From Candidatus Nomurabacteria bacterium RIFCSPHIGHO2_02_FULL_38_15 (lineage in GTDB: Bacteria; Patescibacteriota; Minisyncoccia; Phycocordibacterales; UBA9973): a stretch of DNA of 16,376 nucleotides. Where the stretch lies: positions 22,306 to 38,681 of the forward strand of contig MFUC01000004.1 in assembly GCA_001785575.1 (NCBI GenBank), read 5' to 3'. Below are positions 1-4,293 of this stretch, piece after piece. The notes beneath the pieces are model-generated. The model worked only from the letters and a program-made list of their open reading frames with translations. It did not search any database and was not told the DNA's origin. Both the position numbers and the translations under genes were made by a program. The first letter of the stretch is position 1, and each line of letters opens with the position of its first letter.

Positions 1-384
1 AATAAGCATCACTTGAAAGACGGTGATGATAGCGATGCTGAACAAAATAACGACGAAGTAGCCAATTTATCAGTGGATGTTTTTGAAAGTAATACAAATG
101 TTGTGGTTAATGCTTTTGTGGCTGGTGTTGACCCAAATAATATTGACGTAACCATTACTCGCAACTCTATTTCAATTCGTGGCCATCGTAATGATGAGCA
201 ACGTAAGGGCTTTGAGCAAATTGATAGTGAATTGTTTTGGGGCAAATTTGAACGTGATGTTGTACTAACCATTGACCTAGAGCCCGACCGTGCCGAAGCT
301 GTCCAAAAACAAGGCCTGCTAACCATTACTGTACCCAAAATTGACCGCGACCGCCGCTCAACCCCAAAGGTCAAGAATGTATAA
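1..384 (+). CDS. Hsp20/alpha-crystallin small heat shock protein, 5' end outside window
   Basis: Small heat shock proteins are ATP-independent holdases that bind unfolding proteins. The frame is open from base 1 with no stop, so the true start lies upstream; the TTG at 13 is unlikely to be the start. The visible 127 or so codons contain the alpha-crystallin fold: an acidic lead (about codons 5-20), then LSVDVFESNTNVVV, the AFVAGVDPNNIDVTI strand pair, a SISIRGHR strand, an ELFWGKFERDVVL segment typical of the family, and the terminal strand block GLLTITVPK. The last block is the family's conserved A-x-x-x-n-G-v-L motif, here EAVQKQGLLTI. A basic tail follows (DRDRRSTPKVKNV) with no obvious IXI motif. 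The gene ends at TAA 382-384, just ahead of a bidirectional hairpin. Nothing suggests regulation within the window. Family assignment is firm; specific chaperone class is not. Confidence 0.9.
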   Translation, partial: NKHHLKDGDDSDAEQNNDEVANLSVDVFESNTNVVVNAFVAGVDPNNIDVTITRNSISIRGHRNDEQRKGFEQIDSELFWGKFERDVVLTIDLEPDRAEAVQKQGLLTITVPKIDRDRRSTPKVKNV

Positions 385-445
385 GTTTGTGTTTTGAGAA
401 AAGAATTACTTACTTAGGAAGTGTAGCGCCTTCCACTAAAATATA

Positions 446-476
446 AAAAGTGCAACTAGAAATTAATTGCACTTTT
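446..476. terminator. Bidirectional intrinsic terminator between hsp20 and the 481-735 gene
   Basis: A perfect 10-bp inverted repeat, AAAAGTGCAA (446-455) and TTGCACTTTT (467-476), encloses an 11-base loop. The A/T ends supply a U-tract in either direction. It sits between the convergent ends of the chaperone gene and the minus-strand gene, so it can stop both. A second weak hairpin, GGAAG/CTTCC at 417-434, lies just before it on the plus strand. Confidence 0.75.
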
Positions 477-480
477 GTGT

Positions 481-735
481 TTATTCAGTAGGTTCCCATG
501 ATTCTACTTTATAAGCATATCTTATACTCCCCCATGCATTCACTCTATCTTTATGCAAAATCTTGATAAACCCATACTTCTGTTTCATTAAAGATTTTAT
601 CTTTATAAGGGAATTCCATCGTTGGTCTGAATAAACAGTCGTGATTACTCCTGTATTATTTCTGTGTTTAAAACTACCGTACAGAGAGTAAAAAAACTCT
701 AGCAGATTGACTATAAAATTTTTTATTTTCTTCAT
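481..735 (-). CDS. Small protein of unknown function (84 aa)
   Basis: Not recognised. The 84-residue product begins with a basic, hydrophobic amphipathic stretch (MKKIKNFIVNLLEFFYSLYG), which could be a membrane-surface helix and is too short and polar to be a confident transmembrane span. After that comes a soluble-looking part with alternating strand-like segments (GVITTVYS, YGFIKILH, SIRYAYKVESW). The start is ATG at 735, the only in-frame ATG near the promoter. No Shine-Dalgarno site is visible in the AT-rich leader. It is divergent from the 860-1213 gene and both appear to be fired from one symmetric promoter region (762-828), which suggests joint control. A bidirectional terminator follows. 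The real-gene call rests on promoter, terminator and codon integrity rather than on homology. Confidence 0.6.
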   Translation of the reverse strand: MKKIKNFIVNLLEFFYSLYGSFKHRNNTGVITTVYSDQRWNSLIKIKSLMKQKYGFIKILHKDRVNAWGSIRYAYKVESWEPTE

Positions 736-761
736 ATTTTAAATTATTTAAGGACTAAATT

Positions 762-828
762 TATCTAAAAACACAATACCACAACGCCTTGACTTTTGCA
801 AGGGTTTTTACTATACTGTTTTTAGATA
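762..828. promoter_or_regulatory. Symmetric divergent promoter pair with 12-bp inverted repeat
   Basis: Plus strand: TTGACT (789-794), 17-base spacer, TATACT (812-817), driving the 860 gene. Minus strand: TTGCAA (801-796), 17-base spacer, TATTGT (778-773), driving the 481-735 gene. The two -35 boxes are back to back. Each -10 box runs straight into the same 12-mer, TGTTTTTAGATA, at 817-828 on plus and as its exact complement at 762-773. The repeat therefore covers both predicted transcription starts at the same relative position, as expected of a shared operator or a duplicated initiation element. Confidence 0.75.
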
Positions 829-859
829 TTTAAAAAGGAAATATAAAAAATAAAACAAC

Positions 860-1213
860 ATGACAGAATTTAAAGAAGTAGCACACCTATATTTAGGTTG
901 TGATTGGCAATGGACACAGTACTCTGGAGAACACGAGACAGGGATTTACGGAACGAGCTTATTTAACTCTTTCTTGCTAAGAGAAATTTCCTTAGGAAAT
1001 GGAGTTGCGAAACCAATAATTCGCCCACTTTCATCAATAACACCCGAGGAAGACAAAGAATGCCACAATATCATGCTTGGAGAGTTTTCTGAAAAAGTTA
1101 AGAAGCAAAATATTACTCATTACGAAGGCGAGAAGATCAAATATTTACTCTCAAAAGGATTTGACTTGTTTGGTCTAATTGAAAGCGGAGAAGCAATTAA
1201 TTCAGTTAAGTAA
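860..1213 (+). CDS. Phage-type hypothetical protein (117 aa)
   Basis: Function unknown. The sequence has a short layout I associate, from memory only, with small proteins on Bacteroidetes phages and prophages: an opening AHLYLGCD motif (about residues 8-15), a middle KPIIRPLSSITPEE block (about 51-64) and an ending of the form YLLSKGFDLFGLIESGEAI (about 94-112). No transmembrane segment or signal peptide is visible; composition is that of a small cytosolic protein. Start ATG 860 lies about 36 bases after the predicted transcription start. An AAGGA at 835-839 is too far upstream (about 20 bases) to be a good ribosome site for this start, and TAA interrupts that frame. It is divergently paired with 481-735, and a good terminator follows. 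The likely origin is horizontal transfer, an inference from family resemblance and the unusual promoter style compared with the core genes here. Confidence 0.75.
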   Translation: MTEFKEVAHLYLGCDWQWTQYSGEHETGIYGTSLFNSFLLREISLGNGVAKPIIRPLSSITPEEDKECHNIMLGEFSEKVKKQNITHYEGEKIKYLLSKGFDLFGLIESGEAINSVK

Positions 1214-1233
1214 TTTAATATTTTAAATGTTTC

Positions 1234-1262
1234 AAACCAAGATAATACATCTTGGTTTTTTT
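1234..1262 (+). terminator. Intrinsic terminator of the 860-1213 gene
   Basis: AAACCAAGAT (1234-1243) pairs perfectly with ATCTTGGTTT (1249-1258) around a 5-base loop, followed by a run of T through 1262. It begins 20 bases after the stop codon. Confidence 0.85.
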
Positions 1263-1305
1263 ATTTTAAATTTATAATTTCTTTCCAATAAAAGTCTGGT
1301 TTTTG

Positions 1306-1378
1306 TGCTTTGGGGCAGACTCGAACTGCCGACATCTCCCTCTTCAGGGGAGCGCTCTACCAACTGAGCTACCAAAGC
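1306..1378 (-). tRNA. tRNA-Phe(GAA)
   Basis: Read on the minus strand this is a complete 73-base cloverleaf. The acceptor stem is GCTTTGG/CCAAAGC with discriminator A. The D arm is GCTC/GAGC with a GG-containing loop. The anticodon stem is CTCCC/GGGAG with loop CTGAAGA (anticodon GAA), and the T arm is GGCAG/CTGCC with loop TTCGAGT. All stems are fully paired. The 3' CCA is not encoded, since the bases after the discriminator are CAC, so a CCA-adding enzyme must complete it. It lies 28 bases downstream of the 1407-1664 gene on the same strand and may be co-transcribed with it. Confidence 0.97.
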
Positions 1379-1406
1379 GATTTATGGAGTAATTTTAATA
1401 TGCTTT

Positions 1407-1664
1407 TTATTCAACCGCGGTTGAAACTGAACCTAAAATTTCCAAAATGCCACTGTTGCCCAAATACACATCTTTTAATGTGGTAACGAATGGGCTGATG
1501 AAGTAGGCGGCGCCAAAGGCAATAAGTATCAGAAACATCCAATAGCCATACCTGGTATATAAACCAATTTTTTGCATTTTGTAAACCTTGTTGATTATTT
1601 CAGTGTGTTGGTCAATTTTGGCCTCAAGATTTTGTATTTTTTGAAAGATTTCAGTGTTATCCAT
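1407..1664 (-). CDS. Small coiled-coil/transmembrane protein (85 aa)
   Basis: Not recognised as a named family. Residues 1-30 form a charged heptad-like helix (EIFQKIQNLEAKIDQHTEII, then NKVYKMQ). Residues about 41-60 are a clear transmembrane helix (YWMFLILIAFGAAYFISPFV), and the tail 61-85 is short and mildly hydrophobic. The layout, N-terminal coiled coil in the cytoplasm plus one membrane anchor, is common among uncharacterised small proteins of reduced bacteria and would suit oligomerisation or tethering. The start ATG at 1664 is supported by a perfect TATAAT only 5 bases upstream, predicting a leaderless message. tRNA-Phe lies directly downstream on the same strand. Confidence 0.8.
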   Translation of the reverse strand: MDNTEIFQKIQNLEAKIDQHTEIINKVYKMQKIGLYTRYGYWMFLILIAFGAAYFISPFVTTLKDVYLGNSGILEILGSVSTAVE

Positions 1665-1669
1665 CGAAT

Positions 1670-1675
1670 ATTATA
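1670..1675 (-). promoter_or_regulatory. -10 box adjacent to start codon (leaderless promoter) of 1407-1664 gene
   Basis: TATAAT on the minus strand ends 5 bases before ATG 1664, which places transcription initiation at or next to the A of the start codon. An alternative pair, TTGATG, 18 bases, TATGAT, lies slightly upstream and would give a short leader. Confidence 0.55.
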
Positions 1676-1710
1676 TTATCATATTAGCAGTTTATTTTCA
1701 ACATCAATTG

Positions 1711-1719
1711 TGGTATTCT
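1711..1719 (+). promoter_or_regulatory. Extended -10 promoter for tRNA-Arg
   Basis: TGGTATTCT is an extended -10 (TGn plus TATTCT at 1714-1719). It predicts initiation near 1726, about 15 bases before the mature 5' end of tRNA-Arg. The -35 region is weak, which fits an extended -10. Confidence 0.5.
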
Positions 1720-1740
1720 TGGCTTAACGCAAAACGATAT

Positions 1741-1812
1741 GTCCTTGTAGTTCAATGGATAGAATAGCTCACTCCTAACGAGCTGATTCAGGTTCGACTC
1801 CTGGCAAGGACA
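1741..1812 (+). tRNA. tRNA-Arg(CCU)
   Basis: A complete 72-base cloverleaf. The acceptor stem is GTCCTTG/CAAGGAC with discriminator A, and the D arm is GTTC/GAAT with GG in the loop. The anticodon arm is GCTCA/CGAGC with loop CTCCTAA, giving anticodon CCT (reads AGG). The T arm is TCAGG/CCTGG with loop TTCGACT. The last anticodon-stem pair (A31-C39) is a mismatch, and the first T-stem pair is a wobble. CCA is not encoded. Confidence 0.95.
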
Positions 1813-1816
1813 CAAT

Positions 1817-1845
1817 TTGACAAAAAGAACTAACCATGCTATCAT
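1817..1845 (+). promoter_or_regulatory. Near-consensus sigma-70-type promoter upstream of the 1957 gene
   Basis: TTGACA (1817-1822), 17-base spacer, TATCAT (1840-1845). The -35 is perfect, the -10 differs at one base and the spacing is optimal. It starts 5 bases after tRNA-Arg. Predicted initiation near 1852 leaves a leader of about 105 bases before TTG 1957. Confidence 0.7.
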
Positions 1846-1851
1846 ATTAGT

Positions 1852-1956
1852 AATTCGTGCGGTTAAAGGGTGGCACGTAAAAGTCGTTATATTAACGTCA
1901 CCGTGCGATTAAAAGCACAGTAATACGCCCTAGTTCTTAAATAATTTAATAAAAAA
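1852..1956 (+). promoter_or_regulatory. Structured 5' leader, possible cis-regulatory RNA
   Basis: Three hairpins can form in order: CGTGC/GCACG (about 1857-1878), CGTTA-TAT-TAACG (about 1886-1898) and GTGC/GCAC (about 1904-1919). The first and third repeat almost the same sequence, GTGCGGTTAAA versus GTGCGATTAAA. GGGTG in the first loop could pair with CGCCC at 1926-1930 as a pseudoknot. An alternative fold pairs GGTG-x-x-ACGT with ACGTCACC. A separate 8-bp repeat, AAGAACTA (1825-1832) and TAGTTCTT (1931-1938), brackets the element but would fall partly before the predicted start. I do not recognise a known riboswitch class. Confidence 0.4.
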
Positions 1957-3255
1957 TTGAAAAATCTAAAAAATTTCATTCGCGAAGCATTCTTTATGCT
2001 CATCTTGCCAGCAATTATTGTTGGAGGTTACATCTTTGCAAACTTGCTCAACTGGAAGCTGGGAGATCAAATCGCCCTATTGTCAGTTACCACAATTCTT
2101 ACACTACTATTTTCGCTCAAAGACTTTCTTGTTGACGATCCTAGCTATGTCGAAAAACGCAAGCTTAGTCTTAGGTGCATGTCTGTACTTTCACAGGGCT
2201 TATGCTTAATTGCATACCTAGCTAGTACTAACAATCAAAACAAAAATAGTTTTGATCTTACTTTGTGGATAATTTGTACAGCAATTGTTGTACTTAGCAT
2301 CTTGCTATTATTTATCTCTGAAAATGTTAGGGAGTGGTCTAGTGGTAGATCTAGTTACATTTATTACAGTGCTATAAGTAAACTTCTGAGTTTAACTACG
2401 GTGGTAATGTTAACGTCTTTTGTCTATGTCAACTTTGGCACCCAATATATTTGGGTACCAACAAGTTTTTTATCACTATTCCTTATTGCATTTTTTCAAA
2501 CTCCTGCAATTCAAGATTACCAGAGAGAATTTAATGAACATCATGGCCGGACTACAAATAAGGCATTTGATCTTTTGGTGATATTACCAATAGTAACATC
2601 ATTGATTAGCACTTTCTATCAGTTCTGGTTCTATAAAGGTGCTTTTGGGTATATGCTGCATGAATACTTTACCTTGATTGGCTTTCTGACAATTGTCTGG
2701 TATGTTTTCAAATTTTCAAAATCAAAAGTAAGGGCACTAAAAGCTAAGAAAAAGGATAGAGAAAACGTTGTATTACGCAAAGCAAATGAAGAACTTGAAA
2801 AGCAAGAAAGGGAGTTAAACCAAAAACAGGAAAATCTGAAAAAAGAGGAAGAGGAAGCTAAAAAAAGAAAAAAGCTTCAAGATGCTTGTAGTAGGATTCT
2901 AAATAGTGCCGTGCCAGATTGGTATGATATCTTATTAGTTGCTGAGTATTATAAAGAAGGTATATTCCCAAAGGAATTAATTGGAAAAATTCATAAAGCC
3001 CCTCTTAGTCAACTAATAACTGTCTCAACAGTGAAAAAACACTTGGTCTGGGAAAGTGATTTTGGTTCTGCCCTAGCTTTACTGTCAAGAATTATAGACA
3101 TTTCCTTTGATGACAACCTGCTAATTAAATTACTTGCACAAATAGATGATTTCATGGTGTTTATTAGAAATTACGAGAAATTTACTGGATACGGTAAACT
3201 TACGATTCAAGTAAAAACCCACATGGAAACTATCAAAAAATCAATAAAAAAGTGA
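1957..3255 (+). CDS. Multi-pass membrane protein with coiled coil and soluble C-terminal domain, unknown function
   Basis: Not recognised. The N-terminal two thirds hold about eight hydrophobic spans (near residues 14-33, 36-54, 75-91, 102-121, 138-158, 164-184, 204-228 and 232-252). Next comes a long, highly charged coiled coil (about 254-308, rich in K/E with ELEKQERELNQKQENLKKEE). A helical soluble domain closes the protein (about 310-432, including DWYDILLVAEYYKEGIF). This build suggests a membrane sensor or scaffold with a cytoplasmic oligomerising stalk. The start shown is TTG 1957. ATG 1996 (residue 14) is an alternative that would trim the basic N-terminal tail; neither has a Shine-Dalgarno site, so the start is uncertain. 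A strong promoter and structured leader precede it, and a terminator follows 9 bases after TGA. It is flanked by a tRNA gene, a common insertion point for acquired genes. Confidence 0.8.
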   Translation: MKNLKNFIREAFFMLILPAIIVGGYIFANLLNWKLGDQIALLSVTTILTLLFSLKDFLVDDPSYVEKRKLSLRCMSVLSQGLCLIAYLASTNNQNKNSFDLTLWIICTAIVVLSILLLFISENVREWSSGRSSYIYYSAISKLLSLTTVVMLTSFVYVNFGTQYIWVPTSFLSLFLIAFFQTPAIQDYQREFNEHHGRTTNKAFDLLVILPIVTSLISTFYQFWFYKGAFGYMLHEYFTLIGFLTIVWYVFKFSKSKVRALKAKKKDRENVVLRKANEELEKQERELNQKQENLKKEEEEAKKRKKLQDACSRILNSAVPDWYDILLVAEYYKEGIFPKELIGKIHKAPLSQLITVSTVKKHLVWESDFGSALALLSRIIDISFDDNLLIKLLAQIDDFMVFIRNYEKFTGYGKLTIQVKTHMETIKKSIKK

Positions 3256-3263
3256 GTGCATTC

Positions 3264-3309
3264 AACCGCCACGACAAACCTTTTACAGGTTACGTCGAGG
3301 CGGTTTTTT
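3264..3309 (+). terminator. Intrinsic terminator of the 1957-3255 gene
   Basis: A three-segment stem with one- or two-base bulges: AACCGCC (3264-3270) with GGCGGTT (3299-3305), CGAC (3272-3275) with GTCG (3294-3297), and AACC (3277-3280) with GGTT (3288-3291). It is closed by a 7-base loop and followed by a T-run. Confidence 0.85.
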
Positions 3310-3389
3310 ATTTTAGGAACAAAAGCGCACCTACGCTAAATCGTTCTTTTTTGGAAGTAAGTTTTTTTGGAAACAATGCCCCTAAAAAA

Positions 3390-3623
3390 CTACAACCCCA
3401 AAAGCTCACGAATGCGGGGTTCGTTGAAGCCAACGATTAGGTCGTTATCAATAGTTATAACTGGCACGCCCATTTGGCCACTTTTTTTAATAACTTCGTT
3501 GCGCTTGTCCACATCAACTGAAACATCGTATTCGGTATAATTTATATTGTTTGCTTTAAAAAAGTCTTTGGCCATGTGGCAAAAGTGGCAAGTTGGGGTT
3601 GAATATATTGATACGTTTTTCAT
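3390..3623 (-). CDS. Glutaredoxin-like/NrdH-type thiol-disulfide protein (77 aa)
   Basis: A single-domain thioredoxin-fold redox protein. Residues 1-9 form the first strand (MKNVSIYST). The redox pair is C12-H-F-C15 in the context TPTCHFCHMAK, followed by the FFKANNINYTEYDV helix-strand, the cis-proline loop GVPVITID (about 52-59), and VGFNEPRIRELLGL at the end. The length of 77 is normal for the short glutaredoxin/NrdH group. CxFC rather than CPYC and the lack of an obvious glutathione-binding signature leave open whether it draws electrons from glutathione, thioredoxin reductase or another source. ATG 3623 has an extended -10 (TGCTATAAT) 8 bases upstream, so the message is probably leaderless. 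It lies 30 bases downstream of the FtsB-like gene and is convergent with the 1957-3255 gene. Confidence 0.92.
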   Translation of the reverse strand: MKNVSIYSTPTCHFCHMAKDFFKANNINYTEYDVSVDVDKRNEVIKKSGQMGVPVITIDNDLIVGFNEPRIRELLGL

Positions 3624-3631
3624 ATATTTTT

Positions 3632-3640
3632 ATTATAGCA
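3632..3640 (-). promoter_or_regulatory. Extended -10 promoter, leaderless, for the glutaredoxin gene
   Basis: On the minus strand TGCTATAAT ends 8 bases before ATG 3623, so initiation would fall within about two bases of the start codon. It overlaps no upstream coding sequence and occupies most of the 30-base gap. Confidence 0.6.
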
Positions 3641-3653
3641 TGCTATATTTTAA

Positions 3654-4058
3654 TTAAAAAAGGTTTTTGATTTTTTGCCAAAAAGTCTTTTTAGGTGCTA
3701 CTGTGCCCGATTCGTCAGGGCTTATAACTAGGACCCGCTCACCCTCTTTGACTAACGGATATTTGGTACGAATGTGCTCCTCAACGCCCACACCAGTTTT
3801 AACTTGGTCAATTTTTTTATTTAAATCATTAATATCGTTTTCAAGTTTAATTTTTTGACTTTCAGCAAAAATCCGATTATCTCGAGCTTCTTTATAGGTT
3901 AAAAGCATATTAACTGACCTGATACCTAACCATACAAAAGCAACAAATAGCAATAAAGCTAAAACTATACGCCAAAATCTTCGCGAACCACTCCGGTGGT
4001 GGGCCGGGCGTTGGGGTTGCGGGCGCCGTGAAATTTCTCTTGATAATTCGTTTGCCAT
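3654..4058 (-). CDS. FtsB/DivIC-like septum formation initiator
   Basis: FtsB/DivIC proteins are single-span membrane proteins that pair with FtsL through a periplasmic or extracellular coiled coil and link early and late divisome parts. The 134-residue product has a basic, proline/arginine-rich cytoplasmic tail (1-27, including RRPQPQRPAHHRS). One membrane helix follows (about 28-48, RIVLALLLFVAFVWLGIRSV), then a heptad coiled coil (about 55-88, including IKLENDINDLNKKIDQV). Next is the family's short terminal motif, VEEHIRTKYPLVKEGERVLVI (the E-x-x-A/I-R-x-x-y-x-l-v-k-x-g-E segment), and a basic end. ATG 4058 lies 18 bases from the ATG of a divergent small gene, with overlapping -10 boxes between. 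The FtsL-like partner is encoded at 15410-15736. Confidence 0.88.
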   Translation of the reverse strand: MANELSREISRRPQPQRPAHHRSGSRRFWRIVLALLLFVAFVWLGIRSVNMLLTYKEARDNRIFAESQKIKLENDINDLNKKIDQVKTGVGVEEHIRTKYPLVKEGERVLVISPDESGTVAPKKTFWQKIKNLF

Positions 4059-4072
4059 TATGATATACTATA
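4040..4072. promoter_or_regulatory. Overlapping divergent leaderless promoters (ftsB-like / 36-aa gene)
   Basis: Only 18 bases separate the two start codons (4058 and 4077). Plus strand: TTGATA (4040-4045), 18 bases, TATACT (4064-4069), then 7 bases to ATG 4077. Minus strand: TATAGT (4072-4067), 8 bases to ATG 4058. Both -10 boxes share the near-palindrome TATACTATA. Neither message has room for a 5' leader, and the plus -35 box lies inside the ftsB-like coding sequence. Confidence 0.6.
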
Positions 4073-4076
4073 CACC

Positions 4077-4187
4077 ATGTTGTTAAATCCTAAAAATCGC
4101 AAACGTGCCCACAGAGTATTTTCAGTCTTGGCAGTATTGATGATCATTTCAATGGTTTTACTGTATGCCCTACCCGCGTTTCAATAA
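4077..4187 (+). CDS. 36-aa single-span membrane microprotein
   Basis: ATG 4077 opens a 36-codon frame ending in TAA 4185-4187. The product starts with a basic head (MLLNPKNRKRAHRVF) followed by one hydrophobic helix (SVLAVLMIISMVLLYALPAF). The positive-inside rule puts the N-terminus in the cytoplasm. The length is below usual gene-calling limits. The case for a real gene is the clean basic-head/helix architecture, a promoter placed for leaderless start exactly at this ATG, and divergence from a cell-division gene. Basic-head single-span microproteins of this form are familiar to me from Parcubacteria-like genomes, but I cannot name the family. Confidence 0.6.
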   Translation: MLLNPKNRKRAHRVFSVLAVLMIISMVLLYALPAFQ

Positions 4188-4293
4188 CTAGATACTAAAC
4201 CCGTAATCTCAAAATATTACAAAAACGAAAGTCATGCAAGAGCTCGCGAGCCTTTCTTATTTTGCAATATATTTTCGATTGCAGGATAGCTTC
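4188..4293. other. Intergenic hairpins, possible weak bidirectional terminators
   Basis: This gap between the convergent 36-aa gene and lepA contains three small inverted repeats: GTAAT/ATTAC (4203-4220), GAAAG/CTTTC (4227-4255) enclosing the palindrome GCTCGCGAGC (4242-4251), and TGCAAT/ATTGCA (4263-4283). None has the stem strength of the other terminators here. The last two, followed on the minus strand by AAATAAG and by GTTTTTG, are the best candidates for ending the lepA message. Confidence 0.35.

Noticed and set aside
1866..1880. T-box riboswitch, because AAAGGGTGGCAC resembles the T-box AGGGTGGNACCGCG sequence
   Set aside because: There is no stem I or specifier loop between the promoter and this motif, the CCGCG part is missing, and the downstream gene is not an amino-acid gene.
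3264..3303. Integron-like attC site, because of bulged inverted repeats
   Set aside because: It has no conserved R/R' core pair or integrase nearby, and the structure with its T-run and position after a stop codon fits a terminator.
3317..3352. Second terminator, GAAC-AGCG/CGCT-GTTC followed by six T
   Set aside because: Stems are only 4 bp each with unequal internal loops, and a much stronger terminator lies just before it; it may be a backup at most.
3252..3440. Plus-strand open frame of 62 codons after the membrane protein
   Set aside because: It runs through a terminator hairpin and into the antisense of the glutaredoxin gene, with no promoter or ribosome site.
3984..4000. ACCAC-TCCG-GTGGT hairpin in the ftsB-like gene as another in-frame repeat element
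   Set aside because: It is short and lies in a low-complexity basic tail with no coding similarity to the leuS/lepA palindromes; chance is sufficient.
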